From: Anoxynatronum buryatiense
GTDB taxonomy: Bacteria > Bacillota > Clostridia > Peptostreptococcales > Tindalliaceae
DNA length: 64,000 nucleotides
Direction of reading: 5' to 3'
NCBI RefSeq assembly: GCF_900182905.1
Contig: NZ_FXUF01000013.1
Span: 1-64,000, forward strand
Shown here: in pieces, positions 25,285-33,586 of the stretch
How the letters are laid out: every line of letters starts with the position of its first letter
How positions within the stretch are numbered: position 1 is the first letter of the stretch
The notes under the pieces: generated by a model
The model's database searches: none
Told to the model about the DNA's origin: nothing
What the model saw: only the letters and a program-made list of their open reading frames with translations
Program-made: the position numbers and the translations under genes

Positions 25285-25309
25285 ATCCGAGCAATATGAT
25301 TATCCGAGA
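25278..25309. repeat. Left terminal inverted repeat of the RIT element
   Basis: A 32-base sequence beginning GGCTCATTATCCGAGCAA matches the complement of 28732-28763 at 31 of 32 positions. Internally it holds two direct ATTATCCGAG copies (from 25283 and 25300) flanking CAATATG. Confidence 0.9.
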
Positions 25310-25412
25310 GGATATCTGAAAGCAGCGTAAAAACCGACTCAATCTGATATCTTCTCCAATAATACTCATCTCCGATAGAATGGGATTACAAACATTCTAA
25401 GGAGGTATTATT

Positions 25413-26645
25413 GTGAATCCAGAAGAAATTAGAAACCTATCGTTTGGAGGATTGCTTGACGAATTATTGCAAGATCTCGAGGAAAAGTCTTATGCTAAAC
25501 TGACGTTGTGCAACTATCGCCGGACACTCAGAAAAATTGACTCTTTTATGGTTAAACAAGGTATCGATGTATACACTCCCGAAATTGGCATACAGTACTA
25601 CGAAATCTACATTGCTGAGAATGAACTGGGCTCCTCACGGCAAAGATTTATATTCACAACAATCCGAAGGCTAAATGACTTTTATTGCGGCAAGGATTAT
25701 CAAATTCAGGAGAAACAGAAAATAGATCAGATGCCAAGAAATTATGAGCATGTGTTGGTTCTGTATGCTACAGCGTGTGCTGAATCGGGTAACAAGGAAA
25801 ACACTATCGAGAAGAAGAAACGATGTGTTCGCGTTTTCTTTAGAAAATGCATGTCACTTGGGTGTTTAGACATTCTATCCTTGAACGCAGCTTGCATCAC
25901 GCGAGCTTGCCTGGCAATCAAGAACAAGGATACTTTGGACGTGGTCAGAGCATTCCTGATATTTTTAAGCAGCAGAGGAATGCTCGAAACAGATTTTTCA
26001 CCACTTGTTCCACGATACAAACAACCCGTTAAAATACCAGAAACCTTTAGTGAAGAAGAAGTCTGTAGATTTGAGGCTGCCGTCAACCGCTCAAGTGATG
26101 TTGGTAAGAGAGACTATGCAATGCTGCTCTTGACGACAAGGCTGGGTATGAGATCTGGAGATATCGCAAAGCTGTCTCTGGATGAGCTGGATTTTGAGCA
26201 CGAAGAAATTTGTTTCATACAACAGAAGAACGGAGAGATGCTACAACTCCCGATGTTGTTGGAAGTCAAAAAAGCATTGACTGAATACATTAGCAATGTA
26301 CGTCCCAGTGTAGCAATTAAGTCGGTATTCTTGCGACACAGAGCACCCTACCAGGGAATCACCACTTCTGTCCTTCGATTTGCAACAGCAAAGTATTTTG
26401 ATTTAGCCGGCATTGATATATCCGCACGAAAGCATGGCCCTCATACATTTAGGTCATCTTTGGCCAGTTCAATGGTCAATGATAATGTTCCATACGAAGC
26501 TGTCAGGACTATCTTGGGACATTCTGATCCCGATGCAATAAAGCACTATGCAAAGCTCAACATAGAAAAGCTGCGTGAGTGTGCCATAGAAGTACCAGAA
26601 CCGACGGGCTCATTTAAAGCATTCCTTGAAGGTGAACGGCCATGA
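25413..26645 (+). CDS. ritA: RIT element tyrosine recombinase A
   Basis: This 410-residue tyrosine recombinase has a SAM-like core-binding region (about residues 10-180) and a catalytic domain (about 205-390). The catalytic Arg is in TRLGMRSGDIAKLSL, the HxxR box in GPHTFRSSLASSM, then LGHSDP and the nucleophile Tyr in IKHYAKLN. It cuts and rejoins DNA at element ends through a covalent 3'-phosphotyrosine. The start is GTG with AAGGAGGT upstream. Its last four bases overlap the next gene (ATGA). Confidence 0.92.
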   Translation: MNPEEIRNLSFGGLLDELLQDLEEKSYAKLTLCNYRRTLRKIDSFMVKQGIDVYTPEIGIQYYEIYIAENELGSSRQRFIFTTIRRLNDFYCGKDYQIQEKQKIDQMPRNYEHVLVLYATACAESGNKENTIEKKKRCVRVFFRKCMSLGCLDILSLNAACITRACLAIKNKDTLDVVRAFLIFLSSRGMLETDFSPLVPRYKQPVKIPETFSEEEVCRFEAAVNRSSDVGKRDYAMLLLTTRLGMRSGDIAKLSLDELDFEHEEICFIQQKNGEMLQLPMLLEVKKALTEYISNVRPSVAIKSVFLRHRAPYQGITTSVLRFATAKYFDLAGIDISARKHGPHTFRSSLASSMVNDNVPYEAVRTILGHSDPDAIKHYAKLNIEKLRECAIEVPEPTGSFKAFLEGERP

Positions 26646-27625
26646 TCCAGTTTAGGAGTGTATTGCAAGATGAAATTACCGATTTCTTGGCACTTCGCAA
26701 AGAAACAAAAAGCAAAAGCACCTATGACCACGATTGCCACACGTTTAGGTTTTTAGACAACTACCTCTGTTCTATCAATTGTGACGATAAGAATCTCACA
26801 GAAGAACAGATGACCGGCTGGAGTAGTACCCTTGGAGGAAAGAGCAGTTCTATTGCCAACGTGGTGCGTGTTATCAAAACCTTTCTGGTGTACCTTAAGG
26901 GATATGGAGTTAATGCTTATATTCCACCAGTTCCAAAGGTCAGCGATGATTACATTCCGTATATATTCTCTGATGGTGAATTGAAACTTATATTCTCCAT
27001 TGCAGATACCTTGCAAAAGACAAAACCACGAAAGAATAATCTTATTCACGTGGAGTTTCCGATGATTTTGCGCCTCATGTGTGGATGCGGGCTTCGCATC
27101 GGTGAAACGCTTTCGTTAAGAGTAAAAGATGTAGATTTTGATATCGGTGTGCTGACACTGAGGCACACTAAAGGTGATAAGCAAAGGCTTTCACCTATGC
27201 ATCCTTCTTTGACAAAAATCATGAGACAATACTGCATGGCCATGGGGATGATCGGTTGTCCCGAAGCATATCTTTTTCCCACCTCGGATCCGACGGAGCC
27301 GGTGACTGCACATAATACCCAGCATAAGTTCGATTTCATACTGGAACAGGGTAATATCTTCCTGCTTGGAAGAAAGAAACATCAGAGAGGCCCATGCTTG
27401 CATTGCCTTAGGCATGTGTTTGTATTCCAGTCTTTTGCTAAGGCAGAACAAGAAGGTCGCAGAATTGATGACATTGTTCCATACCTTTCCATCTATCTGG
27501 GGCATGACAGTCTGAAAGAAACAGAAAAATACATGAAGTTTAGCAGCGAAATGTTTCCGGATGCCATGGAACTGTTTGATGGTTACACTGCGCAAGTATT
27601 TCCGGAGGTGAATTTTAGTGAATAA
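26642..27625 (+). CDS. ritB: RIT element tyrosine recombinase B
   Basis: This 327-residue tyrosine recombinase starts within the ATGA overlap with recombinase A. Catalytic Arg is in CGCGLRIGETLSLRVKD, the HxxR box in CLHCLRHVFVFQSF, then LGHDSL and the nucleophile Tyr in TEKYMKFSS. The N-terminal core-binding domain covers about residues 5-110. Tight overlaps imply fixed stoichiometry of the three recombinases. The role division among the three is unknown for this family. Confidence 0.92.
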   Translation: MIQFRSVLQDEITDFLALRKETKSKSTYDHDCHTFRFLDNYLCSINCDDKNLTEEQMTGWSSTLGGKSSSIANVVRVIKTFLVYLKGYGVNAYIPPVPKVSDDYIPYIFSDGELKLIFSIADTLQKTKPRKNNLIHVEFPMILRLMCGCGLRIGETLSLRVKDVDFDIGVLTLRHTKGDKQRLSPMHPSLTKIMRQYCMAMGMIGCPEAYLFPTSDPTEPVTAHNTQHKFDFILEQGNIFLLGRKKHQRGPCLHCLRHVFVFQSFAKAEQEGRRIDDIVPYLSIYLGHDSLKETEKYMKFSSEMFPDAMELFDGYTAQVFPEVNFSE

Positions 27626-28646
27626 ACCTTCGCGATTTTTGGAGTTGCTGAACAGTTTTTTTACAAGCTACATGCCCTGTTCCATTGGAGCAAGCCCTCA
27701 CACGGTTACATCCTACAAATATGCTTTTCGGTTACTACTGGAGTTCATGTATTCCACAAAGGGAATTCCTGCCGATAAGATCTCCTTTGAACAACTGGAT
27801 TTTCAAACCCTGACAGAATTCCTTGACTGGATAGAGAAGGATCGTGGCTGCAGTGCATCAACAAAAAACCAGAGACTTTCAGCTATCATGTCTTTTTCGG
27901 ACTATGCTCAGAACCGGGATTTTGCTGCTGCTTCAGTATTTCGAAGCGGTGTTATTAAAATTCCCGTGAAAAAAGCTCAGAAAAAGCAAAGAGCGGTGCT
28001 ATCCGTGCAGGAAGTCTCAATACTCCTTCGCTTACCTAACGACAGTAAGAATATCGGCCTCAGAGACAAGGTGCTACTTAGCTTAATGTATGCAAGTGGA
28101 GCAAGAGCACAGGAACTATGCGACCTGACGGTAGGAAGCGTACAGTTTAACACAAAAGGAGCTACCCTGAACATCAAAGGGAAAGGCGGGAAGTCAAGGC
28201 GCGTTGGTATTCCAGACAATTGCTCAAAGATGCTGCAGAAATACATTTCGCACCGCCGACTGAACGCAAAGCCTGACAAGCATGTTTTCTCAAGTCAAAC
28301 CCATGAGCACATGACTATTTCCTGCGTTGAAGGGATTTTTAAGAAATACGTACGACAGGCTAAGGTTGAGAATCCAAGCTTGTTCAAAGAAGACAGTTAT
28401 CCACCTCATTCCATGAGGCACTCAACTGCAAGTCACATGCTGGAAGCTGGTGTTCCAATTGTAGTCATAAAGAATTTTCTTGGTCACGCATCGCTCCAAA
28501 CAACGCAAATCTATGCAGAATTGTCAAAGAACGTGGTGGATAAACACTTGAAAGAATGGAATGAAAAATGGTTCTTTCATGACTCTGAAGAAACGAGAGA
28601 ATCTAAAGACAAAAATGAGCTGCCGGATTTCTTGTCGATTAGATAA
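27618..28646 (+). CDS. ritC: RIT element tyrosine recombinase C
   Basis: This 342-residue XerC/D-like recombinase starts at a GTG overlapping the previous gene by eight bases (GGAGGTGAA upstream inside that gene). Catalytic Arg is in YASGARAQELCDL, Lys in KGKGGKSRR, HxxR in PHSMRHSTASHML, then LGHASL and nucleophile Tyr in TQIYAELSK. It has an N-terminal SAM-like domain and a short acidic-lysine tail. Confidence 0.92.
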   Translation: MNKPSRFLELLNSFFTSYMPCSIGASPHTVTSYKYAFRLLLEFMYSTKGIPADKISFEQLDFQTLTEFLDWIEKDRGCSASTKNQRLSAIMSFSDYAQNRDFAAASVFRSGVIKIPVKKAQKKQRAVLSVQEVSILLRLPNDSKNIGLRDKVLLSLMYASGARAQELCDLTVGSVQFNTKGATLNIKGKGGKSRRVGIPDNCSKMLQKYISHRRLNAKPDKHVFSSQTHEHMTISCVEGIFKKYVRQAKVENPSLFKEDSYPPHSMRHSTASHMLEAGVPIVVIKNFLGHASLQTTQIYAELSKNVVDKHLKEWNEKWFFHDSEETRESKDKNELPDFLSIR

Positions 28647-28731
28647 ATCATAGGCTTAGGTCAGATCATGGTTAGGTTATCCGAGAAAAAGCAGAAAGTC
28701 TCTTGAAATTAGGCGATTTTTAACATTTCTT

Positions 28732-28763
28732 CTTGGATAATCATATTGCTCGGATAATGAGCC
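28732..28763. repeat. Right terminal inverted repeat of the RIT element
   Basis: Complementary to 25278-25309 with one mismatch. It ends ATAATGAGCC and is followed by the recombination-site-like dyad at 28757-28790. Confidence 0.9.
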
Positions 28764-28790
28764 TTATCTTACTTCTCGAATAAGGCTCAT
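28757..28790. other. Probable recombinase core site at the right RIT junction
   Basis: ATGAGCCTTAT (28757-28767) and ATAAGGCTCAT (28780-28790) are perfect 11-base inverted arms around a 12-base spacer. This is the layout of a tyrosine-recombinase crossover site. The outer half ends in the GGCTCAT shared with the left boundary. A matching full site is not present at the left boundary. Confidence 0.65.
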
Positions 28791-29387
28791 GCTCGGCGTA
28801 TGTTCACCGATGCCTTGAAGGTGCTCACCAAGGAGAAGGAACCCCTCTCCCATACCAGGTCCTCCGAAGGGCTGGCCTTTTGCAACCGGCTCTTTGAGCT
28901 GGAAAGGGAGTTGAAAGACCTTTCGCCAGAAGACCGTTACACTGCCCGCCTGGAACAGTCACGGCCTGTGCTGGAGGCTTTCTTGGCGTGGCTCAAAGAA
29001 AACAAACGTGCCGCCCTTCCCAAGTCACCCCTGGGAAAAGTCATCACTTACTGCTTAAATCAGTGGCCCCGACTGGAAGGGATTCTCCTGGATGGCCGGC
29101 TGGAAATCTCCAACAACCGGGCAGAGCGGGGCATCAAGCCCTTTGTCATCGGTCGAAAGAACTGGCTCTTTGCCAACACTCCCAAGGGAGCTAAGGCCAG
29201 TGCCATTATCTACAGCATTGTGGAAACGGCCAAAGCCAATGGTCTGAGTCCTTTTCACTATCTAATGCACCTATTTGAAAAACTCCCCAACATGGATCTG
29301 ACCGATCCAGTAGCGATGGAAAATGTCCTTCCCTGGTCAAAAGCGCTGCCAGCTTCTTGCTTCAGTGGTGCTAAGCCGTTGGTTTAG
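28791..29387 (+). pseudogene. IS66 copy B tnpC, segment right of the RIT element
   Basis: In-frame continuation of the IS66 transposase from ARRMFTDALKVL to the stop after SCFSGAKPLV, including the C-terminal motif LEISNNRAERGIKPFVIGRK with the conserved NNxAER pattern. Without the RIT element this would join the segment at 25131-25284, but the 5' half of the gene is also missing, so the transposase was already dead or partial. Confidence 0.88.
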
Positions 29388-29442
29388 TTCATTGTATCAG
29401 GGCAGCGGTTCAAGGTCTATGTGGGCAGTAATTGACGCTTAC
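29388..29442 (+). mobile_element. Right end of IS66 copy B
   Basis: The end GTAATTGACGCTTAC at 29428-29442 matches the right end of copy A. From here to 29827 there is no gene: the gap holds a terminator hairpin and a tandem-repeat tract. Confidence 0.85.
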
Positions 29443-29615
29443 TTTCCATCGGGTCAATCCAACCGTTCAGCTAACAATCTCCGACTATTGTTGTAAGTAT
29501 CTTACACCACAAACCCCTGTATTAATCATGAAATCTGTTTTCACTTTCAGACGAACAAAACCCTGTACTGCCTTTATCTACAGTTCTTTTTCTGATGCTT
29601 TTCTAAACCACAAAA

Positions 29616-29656
29616 AAATCACTGGCCGCAGAAGTGGTTCCTGGAGTCAGTGATTT
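29616..29656. terminator. Terminator-like hairpin
   Basis: AAATCACTG (29616-29624) pairs with CAGTGATTT (29648-29656), with A tract before and T-rich sequence after. It most likely ends minus-strand transcription from the YczE-like gene, about 170 bases past its stop. Confidence 0.65.
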
Positions 29657-29677
29657 AAATGGCTTTTTTACCGAACT

Positions 29678-29776
29678 GTTATCAAGTTCCTGTCAAATCG
29701 TTATCAAGTTGTTATCAAGTTGTTATCAAGTGGCTAAAATGCTTAAGGTGCTTAAAATGCTATAAGATGCTTAAGC
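29678..29776. repeat. 11-bp tandem repeat (GTTATCAAGTT) followed by TGCTTAA repeats
   Basis: Four GTTATCAAGTT/G units occur (29678, 29700, 29711, 29722), three of them contiguous. They are followed by four looser copies of GCTTAA(AG). The tract lies between the terminator hairpin and the YczE-like gene 3' end. Confidence 0.85.
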
Positions 29777-29827
29777 TATTTTAGATATTCAAGAGAATAA
29801 CCGCGATATATAGCTTTGATGGCATAT

Positions 29828-30565
29828 TTAGAGGCTTTCATCCATGGCGGTAACCGGTCTTTCGCCGGCGACTCGCCGGGGTGCCACATGTTCCCGCCAA
29901 AACTGCACCACATTTTTCTGTTCAACAGCGTGAGCGTCAAAACCTGTCCATTGAAAGACCATGGCCATCACTTTACCGCCTGTCAGTGCCAGCAGAATGG
30001 TGCCAAACCCAAAGGGACCGCCCAGTGCCAGACCTAACAGGGTGACAGTCACTTCGATGGCGGTTTTCACCACCCCTGCTGATTTACTGGTCAGTTTCAT
30101 GAGCATGAGCATCAGCCCATCCCGGGGGCCGGCTCCCAAGCCGCAGCTCATGTAGAGAGATACCCCATAGGAAAGAACGAAAAGCCCCGCCATGGAGAAG
30201 CCCACCTGAGACACCAGGCCCGAAGGCGTGGGCACCACTGCCATCAGCTCCAGCAGATCGATGAAAAAACCCACAAAAAACATGTCGAAAATCGTGCCGA
30301 TACCAGGATAGAATTTGAACAGCGTCATCATAATGATGATGAACAATCCGATGATCTGGCTCCAGACACCAAAGGAAACACCGGTGACATTCACCAGCCC
30401 CGCATTGAGAATTCCCCAGGGGAACAGCCCGATGTTGGCGTGAATCATCATCACCGTTCCCAGTGCTGCCAAAAAAAGACCAATGATGAGCTTGGGAAAA
30501 AGCCAGAACAAGGATTTGGTGAATGGTTGACCTTTTGGTCTGATTATCATGTTCACAACGCTCAT
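29828..30565 (-). CDS. YczE/YitT-like integral membrane protein
   Basis: This protein of about 245 residues has five to six membrane segments and the signature CGLGAGPRDGLML (about residues 145-157) plus WSQIIGLFIII and GIGTIFDMFFVGFFIDL, as in the YczE family of membrane proteins of unknown transport function. The tail after VFQWTGFD is hydrophilic. The start is uncertain: ATG 30565 has AAAGGTTGGGG upstream, ATG 30583 and ATG 30547 are alternatives. It is divergent from a LysR gene, with phased 10-bp repeats between. A broken duplicate lies at 21693-22230. Confidence 0.82.
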   Translation of the reverse strand: MSVVNMIIRPKGQPFTKSLFWLFPKLIIGLFLAALGTVMMIHANIGLFPWGILNAGLVNVTGVSFGVWSQIIGLFIIIMMTLFKFYPGIGTIFDMFFVGFFIDLLELMAVVPTPSGLVSQVGFSMAGLFVLSYGVSLYMSCGLGAGPRDGLMLMLMKLTSKSAGVVKTAIEVTVTLLGLALGGPFGFGTILLALTGGKVMAMVFQWTGFDAHAVEQKNVVQFWREHVAPRRVAGERPVTAMDESL

Positions 30566-30680
30566 CTTACCCCAACCTTTCATGTGGGTTGCTGCGGCAC
30601 CGCCGCTCATTAAGGTGACCCAGTTTCGATGTTCCGGTTTCATCACCATCTCTATGCATCGGAGATTAGCTGCTCTTTGA

Positions 30681-30750
30681 GGTGATGTTAGGTGATGTTA
30701 AGTGATGTTAAGTGATGCTAGGTGATGCTAGGTGATGCTAGGTGATGTTA
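30681..30750. repeat. Seven 10-bp tandem repeats (RGTGATGYTA)
   Basis: Seven contiguous decamers vary only at two positions (GGTGATGTTA, AGTGATGTTA, AGTGATGCTA, GGTGATGCTA). They lie in the promoter region between the YczE-like gene and a LysR gene. A 10-base period places each copy on the same face of the helix. Confidence 0.95.
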
Positions 30751-30907
30751 TTTGTTGATGATTTTTGGTTGAGGTCAAAGGTAGAATCATCTTTCTTGGA
30801 ATAACTTGCATTCTTCTTGTAATCATGATTATAATGGAAACAGCAGCATTAGTAAAATGAATGTTTTTAATTGCTGGCATGAGACTTATTCATGAAAGGG
30901 TGGCGAC

Positions 30908-31804
30908 ATGCGTTATCGCATCTTTCAGAAAATCATTGAAACAGGAAGTTTTACTTTAGCGGCGGAAGCCCTTCACCTGACACAGTCTGCCGTCAGTCAT
31001 GCGGTCGCTGCCCTGGAAAAGGAAATGGGATTCCTTCTCTTTCACCGATCAAAAGGGGCTGTTCGCCCAACCGAGGAAGGCATCTCCATGATTCCCTATG
31101 TGGATGCCCTGGTGGCGGCCGAAGACCGGCTGCTGAACCAGGTACATGCCGTGAATCAACTGGAGTCGGGCAAACTTCGGGTAGGCAGCTTTGCCAGTGC
31201 CTCCACCCGTATTCTGCCTGACATTTTCAAAGTTTTTGATGAACGGTATCCCAATATTGCCATTGATTTTTTCGACGATGGGTATGAAATGATTAAGGAG
31301 CAATTGCTTCAGGCACGAATTGATGTGGGGTTTTTGCTGGATACCCACTTGGATGACCGGTTTTATGCCCTCCCCTATTTTGTGGATGAAGTGGTGGCAG
31401 TGCTGCCCCGTCACCACAGCAGCGTACTGGCTGAAGCGCCTGCCCGACTCTGCGGGTCACTGCCACTGGAAGCACTGTCTCATTACCCCCTCATCATGCC
31501 CGACAATGCCCAGGACACTTATCTGGAACAGCTCTTTCAGGCTCACCAGGTGCGCCCCCGCATCAAATACCGGTTTCAGCTGATGTCAACGGTTTTCGCC
31601 ATGGTGGAGGTGGGGCTGGGGATCACGCTGGTGGCTGAATCGGCGCTGGCCAAGACCGCCTATGAAGTGGATCGGCTTCCTCTAAAACCCCGGGTATACC
31701 GCAACATTCATCTGGTCACCACCCACCGGCAATTGGCTTCTCCTGTGGTGCAGGCGTTTTTGCAGGTGGCCCGCCAGGTGCGGCCTCACCCGTTGACACC
31801 ATGA
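30908..31804 (+). CDS. LysR family transcriptional regulator
   Basis: This 298-residue protein has an N-terminal helix-turn-helix (FTLAAEALHLTQSAVSHAV, residues 15-33) and an effector-binding domain (about 88-290) starting LRVGSFASASTRILPDIF. The ATG at 30908 has GAAAGGGTGG upstream. It is divergent from the YczE-like gene. Downstream on the same strand is a racemase gene after 205 bases. The ligand is unknown; either neighbour may be its target. Confidence 0.9.
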   Translation: MRYRIFQKIIETGSFTLAAEALHLTQSAVSHAVAALEKEMGFLLFHRSKGAVRPTEEGISMIPYVDALVAAEDRLLNQVHAVNQLESGKLRVGSFASASTRILPDIFKVFDERYPNIAIDFFDDGYEMIKEQLLQARIDVGFLLDTHLDDRFYALPYFVDEVVAVLPRHHSSVLAEAPARLCGSLPLEALSHYPLIMPDNAQDTYLEQLFQAHQVRPRIKYRFQLMSTVFAMVEVGLGITLVAESALAKTAYEVDRLPLKPRVYRNIHLVTTHRQLASPVVQAFLQVARQVRPHPLTP

Positions 31805-32009
31805 GCACAAAACTGTTGACAGTGTCATCCTCATTGTCAGTATCAAGCTCAAAAGGGGTTGGCCGGCATCCATCACACCTTCCCCTGGATCAAGTGCGTG
31901 AATCCAGCCTACTAGAGCAAAGCATTCAGCCGTGAAACATCCTTCGAGCCTCTATCGTCTACATATTTATAGCAGCACTATCACAAAATAACCAAAAGGG
32001 AGTGATTCT

Positions 32010-32708
32010 ATGCCTTCGCCAAATACTTCTTCAGTCAATGATGCCCCCTCCATCAACCGGCCCGTGGGGATCATCGGCGGCACTCATTTTGACGCCCGCC
32101 TGGGGGAAGCTTTTTTTCAGCAGCAGGGTGTGACCACCGTTGCCCGGGGGATTTCCGACACCCCGGAGGAGGCTTCGGCCCTTCAAATTCTTTCACCCTT
32201 TAAGCTTCATCGCATGGTGGTGAATGAGCTAAACCGTTTGAAGCAGGATCACGATATTCACACTGTCTGCCTGTACTGCAATTCTCTCAGCGCTGCCATC
32301 GACCCCGCCGCGGCGGCTGAGGAAACCGGCCTGCGGGTGATCACGCCTCTGGATGTTTATCGTCTGGGAGCTGACCGGTACCGGCGCATGGGTCTTATGG
32401 CCGCCAACTGTCAGTCACTGGGCGGCATCGAAAAAGTAATTTTGACACAAAATGAGGCGGCCCAAGTGATCGGCGCCGCCATGCTTGAAATTGCCGTTGA
32501 AATTGAAAAAGGGACAGATCCCCGGGAGATTCTTCGCTCATTCGGACTTCTGCAGCTGGTGCGGTTTTTTGAAGCAGCGGCAGTGGAAGTGCTGATTCTC
32601 GGCTGCACCCACTTCCCTTACCTGAAGGCTTCTCTGGAGGGTGTCACTGCCATTCCCCTGCTGGACCCGGCTGCGGAAATGGTGTGGTTGTGCCAGTCAG
32701 GGGAATGA
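32010..32708 (+). CDS. Aspartate/glutamate/hydantoin racemase family protein
   Basis: This 232-residue protein has a conserved start PVGIIGGTHFDARLG (about residues 18-32). The two catalytic cysteines of PLP-independent racemases are in VCLYCNSLSAA and VLILGCTHFPYLKASL. The family interconverts D- and L-Asp/Glu or related amino acids, or acts on hydantoins and maleate; the exact substrate is not determined. The ATG at 32010 has AAAGGGAGTG upstream. A decayed fragment of a close relative lies at 42188-42300 beside the amidohydrolase gene, hinting that racemase and hydrolase genes were once linked. Confidence 0.85.
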   Translation: MPSPNTSSVNDAPSINRPVGIIGGTHFDARLGEAFFQQQGVTTVARGISDTPEEASALQILSPFKLHRMVVNELNRLKQDHDIHTVCLYCNSLSAAIDPAAAAEETGLRVITPLDVYRLGADRYRRMGLMAANCQSLGGIEKVILTQNEAAQVIGAAMLEIAVEIEKGTDPREILRSFGLLQLVRFFEAAAVEVLILGCTHFPYLKASLEGVTAIPLLDPAAEMVWLCQSGE

Positions 32709-32800
32709 CCATAAGAATCTTGATGAAGTGATGGACGAAAAAAATCGATCAGTCGTTGATGGTGGCGTCATTCAATCCCTATCACAAGGAGCGGATCCCC

Positions 32801-33541
32801 ATGAGAAAAGTTCAATCACTTACCCCTTTGTTGCCGGTGCTGTTGGCAGCCCAGCTGCTGCTCACAGGCTGCACATCCTCACCGGCGAACACCCCCAATG
32901 ACGCGTCCCGCGACGCAGAAACCGCCAATTTGCAGACAACCATTGAAGAACAGCATGTCCTGATTGCAGCACTGCGAGAAGAAAAGGAGCAGCTGGACAG
33001 CCAGGTGTCTTTTCTGGAAAACCAACTGAACCAAGCTGCCTCCGAATCTTTGCTGATGACAGCCCTGACATTGGTAGAGCTCATCGCCAACCAGGATTTT
33101 GAAGCTGTGGCCCTCTATGTGGACCCAGATGAAGGCATTCGTTTCTCCCCTTATGGTTACGTTAATGTGAGCGAGGATTTGGTTTTTTTGCCCCAGGAAT
33201 TGGAAACCCTTCTCCAGGATTCAACCGTGTATACCTGGGGCGGTTTTGACGGCTCCGGGCACCCCATTGATAAAACCTTTGCCCAATATTATGACCGTTT
33301 CATTTATGATCAGCATTTTGCCAGCCCTCACCTGATTGGCAACAACACCATTGTTGGCACCGGCAACTCCCTCATTAATCTGAGTGAGGTGTATCCTGCT
33401 GCCGAGTTTGTGGAGTTTCACTTTACAGGCTTTGATCCCGACTATGGAGGAATCGACTGGTGCAGTCTGCGGCTTGTATTGGAAGAACAGCATGGCAGCT
33501 GGATCTTGCGGGGCATCGTCCATGATCAATGGACGATCTGA
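32801..33541 (+). CDS. Hypothetical lipoprotein with N-terminal coiled coil
   Basis: This 246-residue protein starts MRKVQSLTPLLPVLLAAQLL with lipobox LLTGCTSS. A coiled coil follows (ETANLQTTIEEQHVLIAALR, EEKEQLDSQVSFLENQL, about residues 42-82), then a globular C-terminal domain rich in aromatic residues (VYTWGGFDGSGHPIDKTF, HFTGFDPDYGGIDWCSLRL). I recognise the latter as similar to clostridial lipoproteins of unknown function. AAGGAG lies eight bases before the ATG. It would be anchored outside the membrane. It follows the racemase gene by 92 bases on the same strand. Confidence 0.7.
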   Translation: MRKVQSLTPLLPVLLAAQLLLTGCTSSPANTPNDASRDAETANLQTTIEEQHVLIAALREEKEQLDSQVSFLENQLNQAASESLLMTALTLVELIANQDFEAVALYVDPDEGIRFSPYGYVNVSEDLVFLPQELETLLQDSTVYTWGGFDGSGHPIDKTFAQYYDRFIYDQHFASPHLIGNNTIVGTGNSLINLSEVYPAAEFVEFHFTGFDPDYGGIDWCSLRLVLEEQHGSWILRGIVHDQWTI

Positions 33542-33586
33542 CAGCAACCATTCTGACACATATTCAGTTGCGCCTGAAACGTACTG

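Larger units (their letters stand above)
25285..28790 (+). mobile_element. Recombinase-in-trio (RIT) element inserted in IS66 tnpC
   Basis: About 3.5 kb carrying three consecutive, overlapping tyrosine recombinase genes of about 410, 327 and 342 codons. This gene order and these sizes match the RIT elements described in diverse bacteria. Near-perfect 32-base inverted repeats lie at 25278-25309 and 28732-28763. The seven-base sequence GGCTCAT stands at both insertion boundaries (25278-25284 and 28784-28790); removing everything between restores the IS66 reading frame (GCWAH-ARRMF). No cargo gene is present. All three proteins keep their catalytic residues, so the element may still be active. 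Confidence 0.9.
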
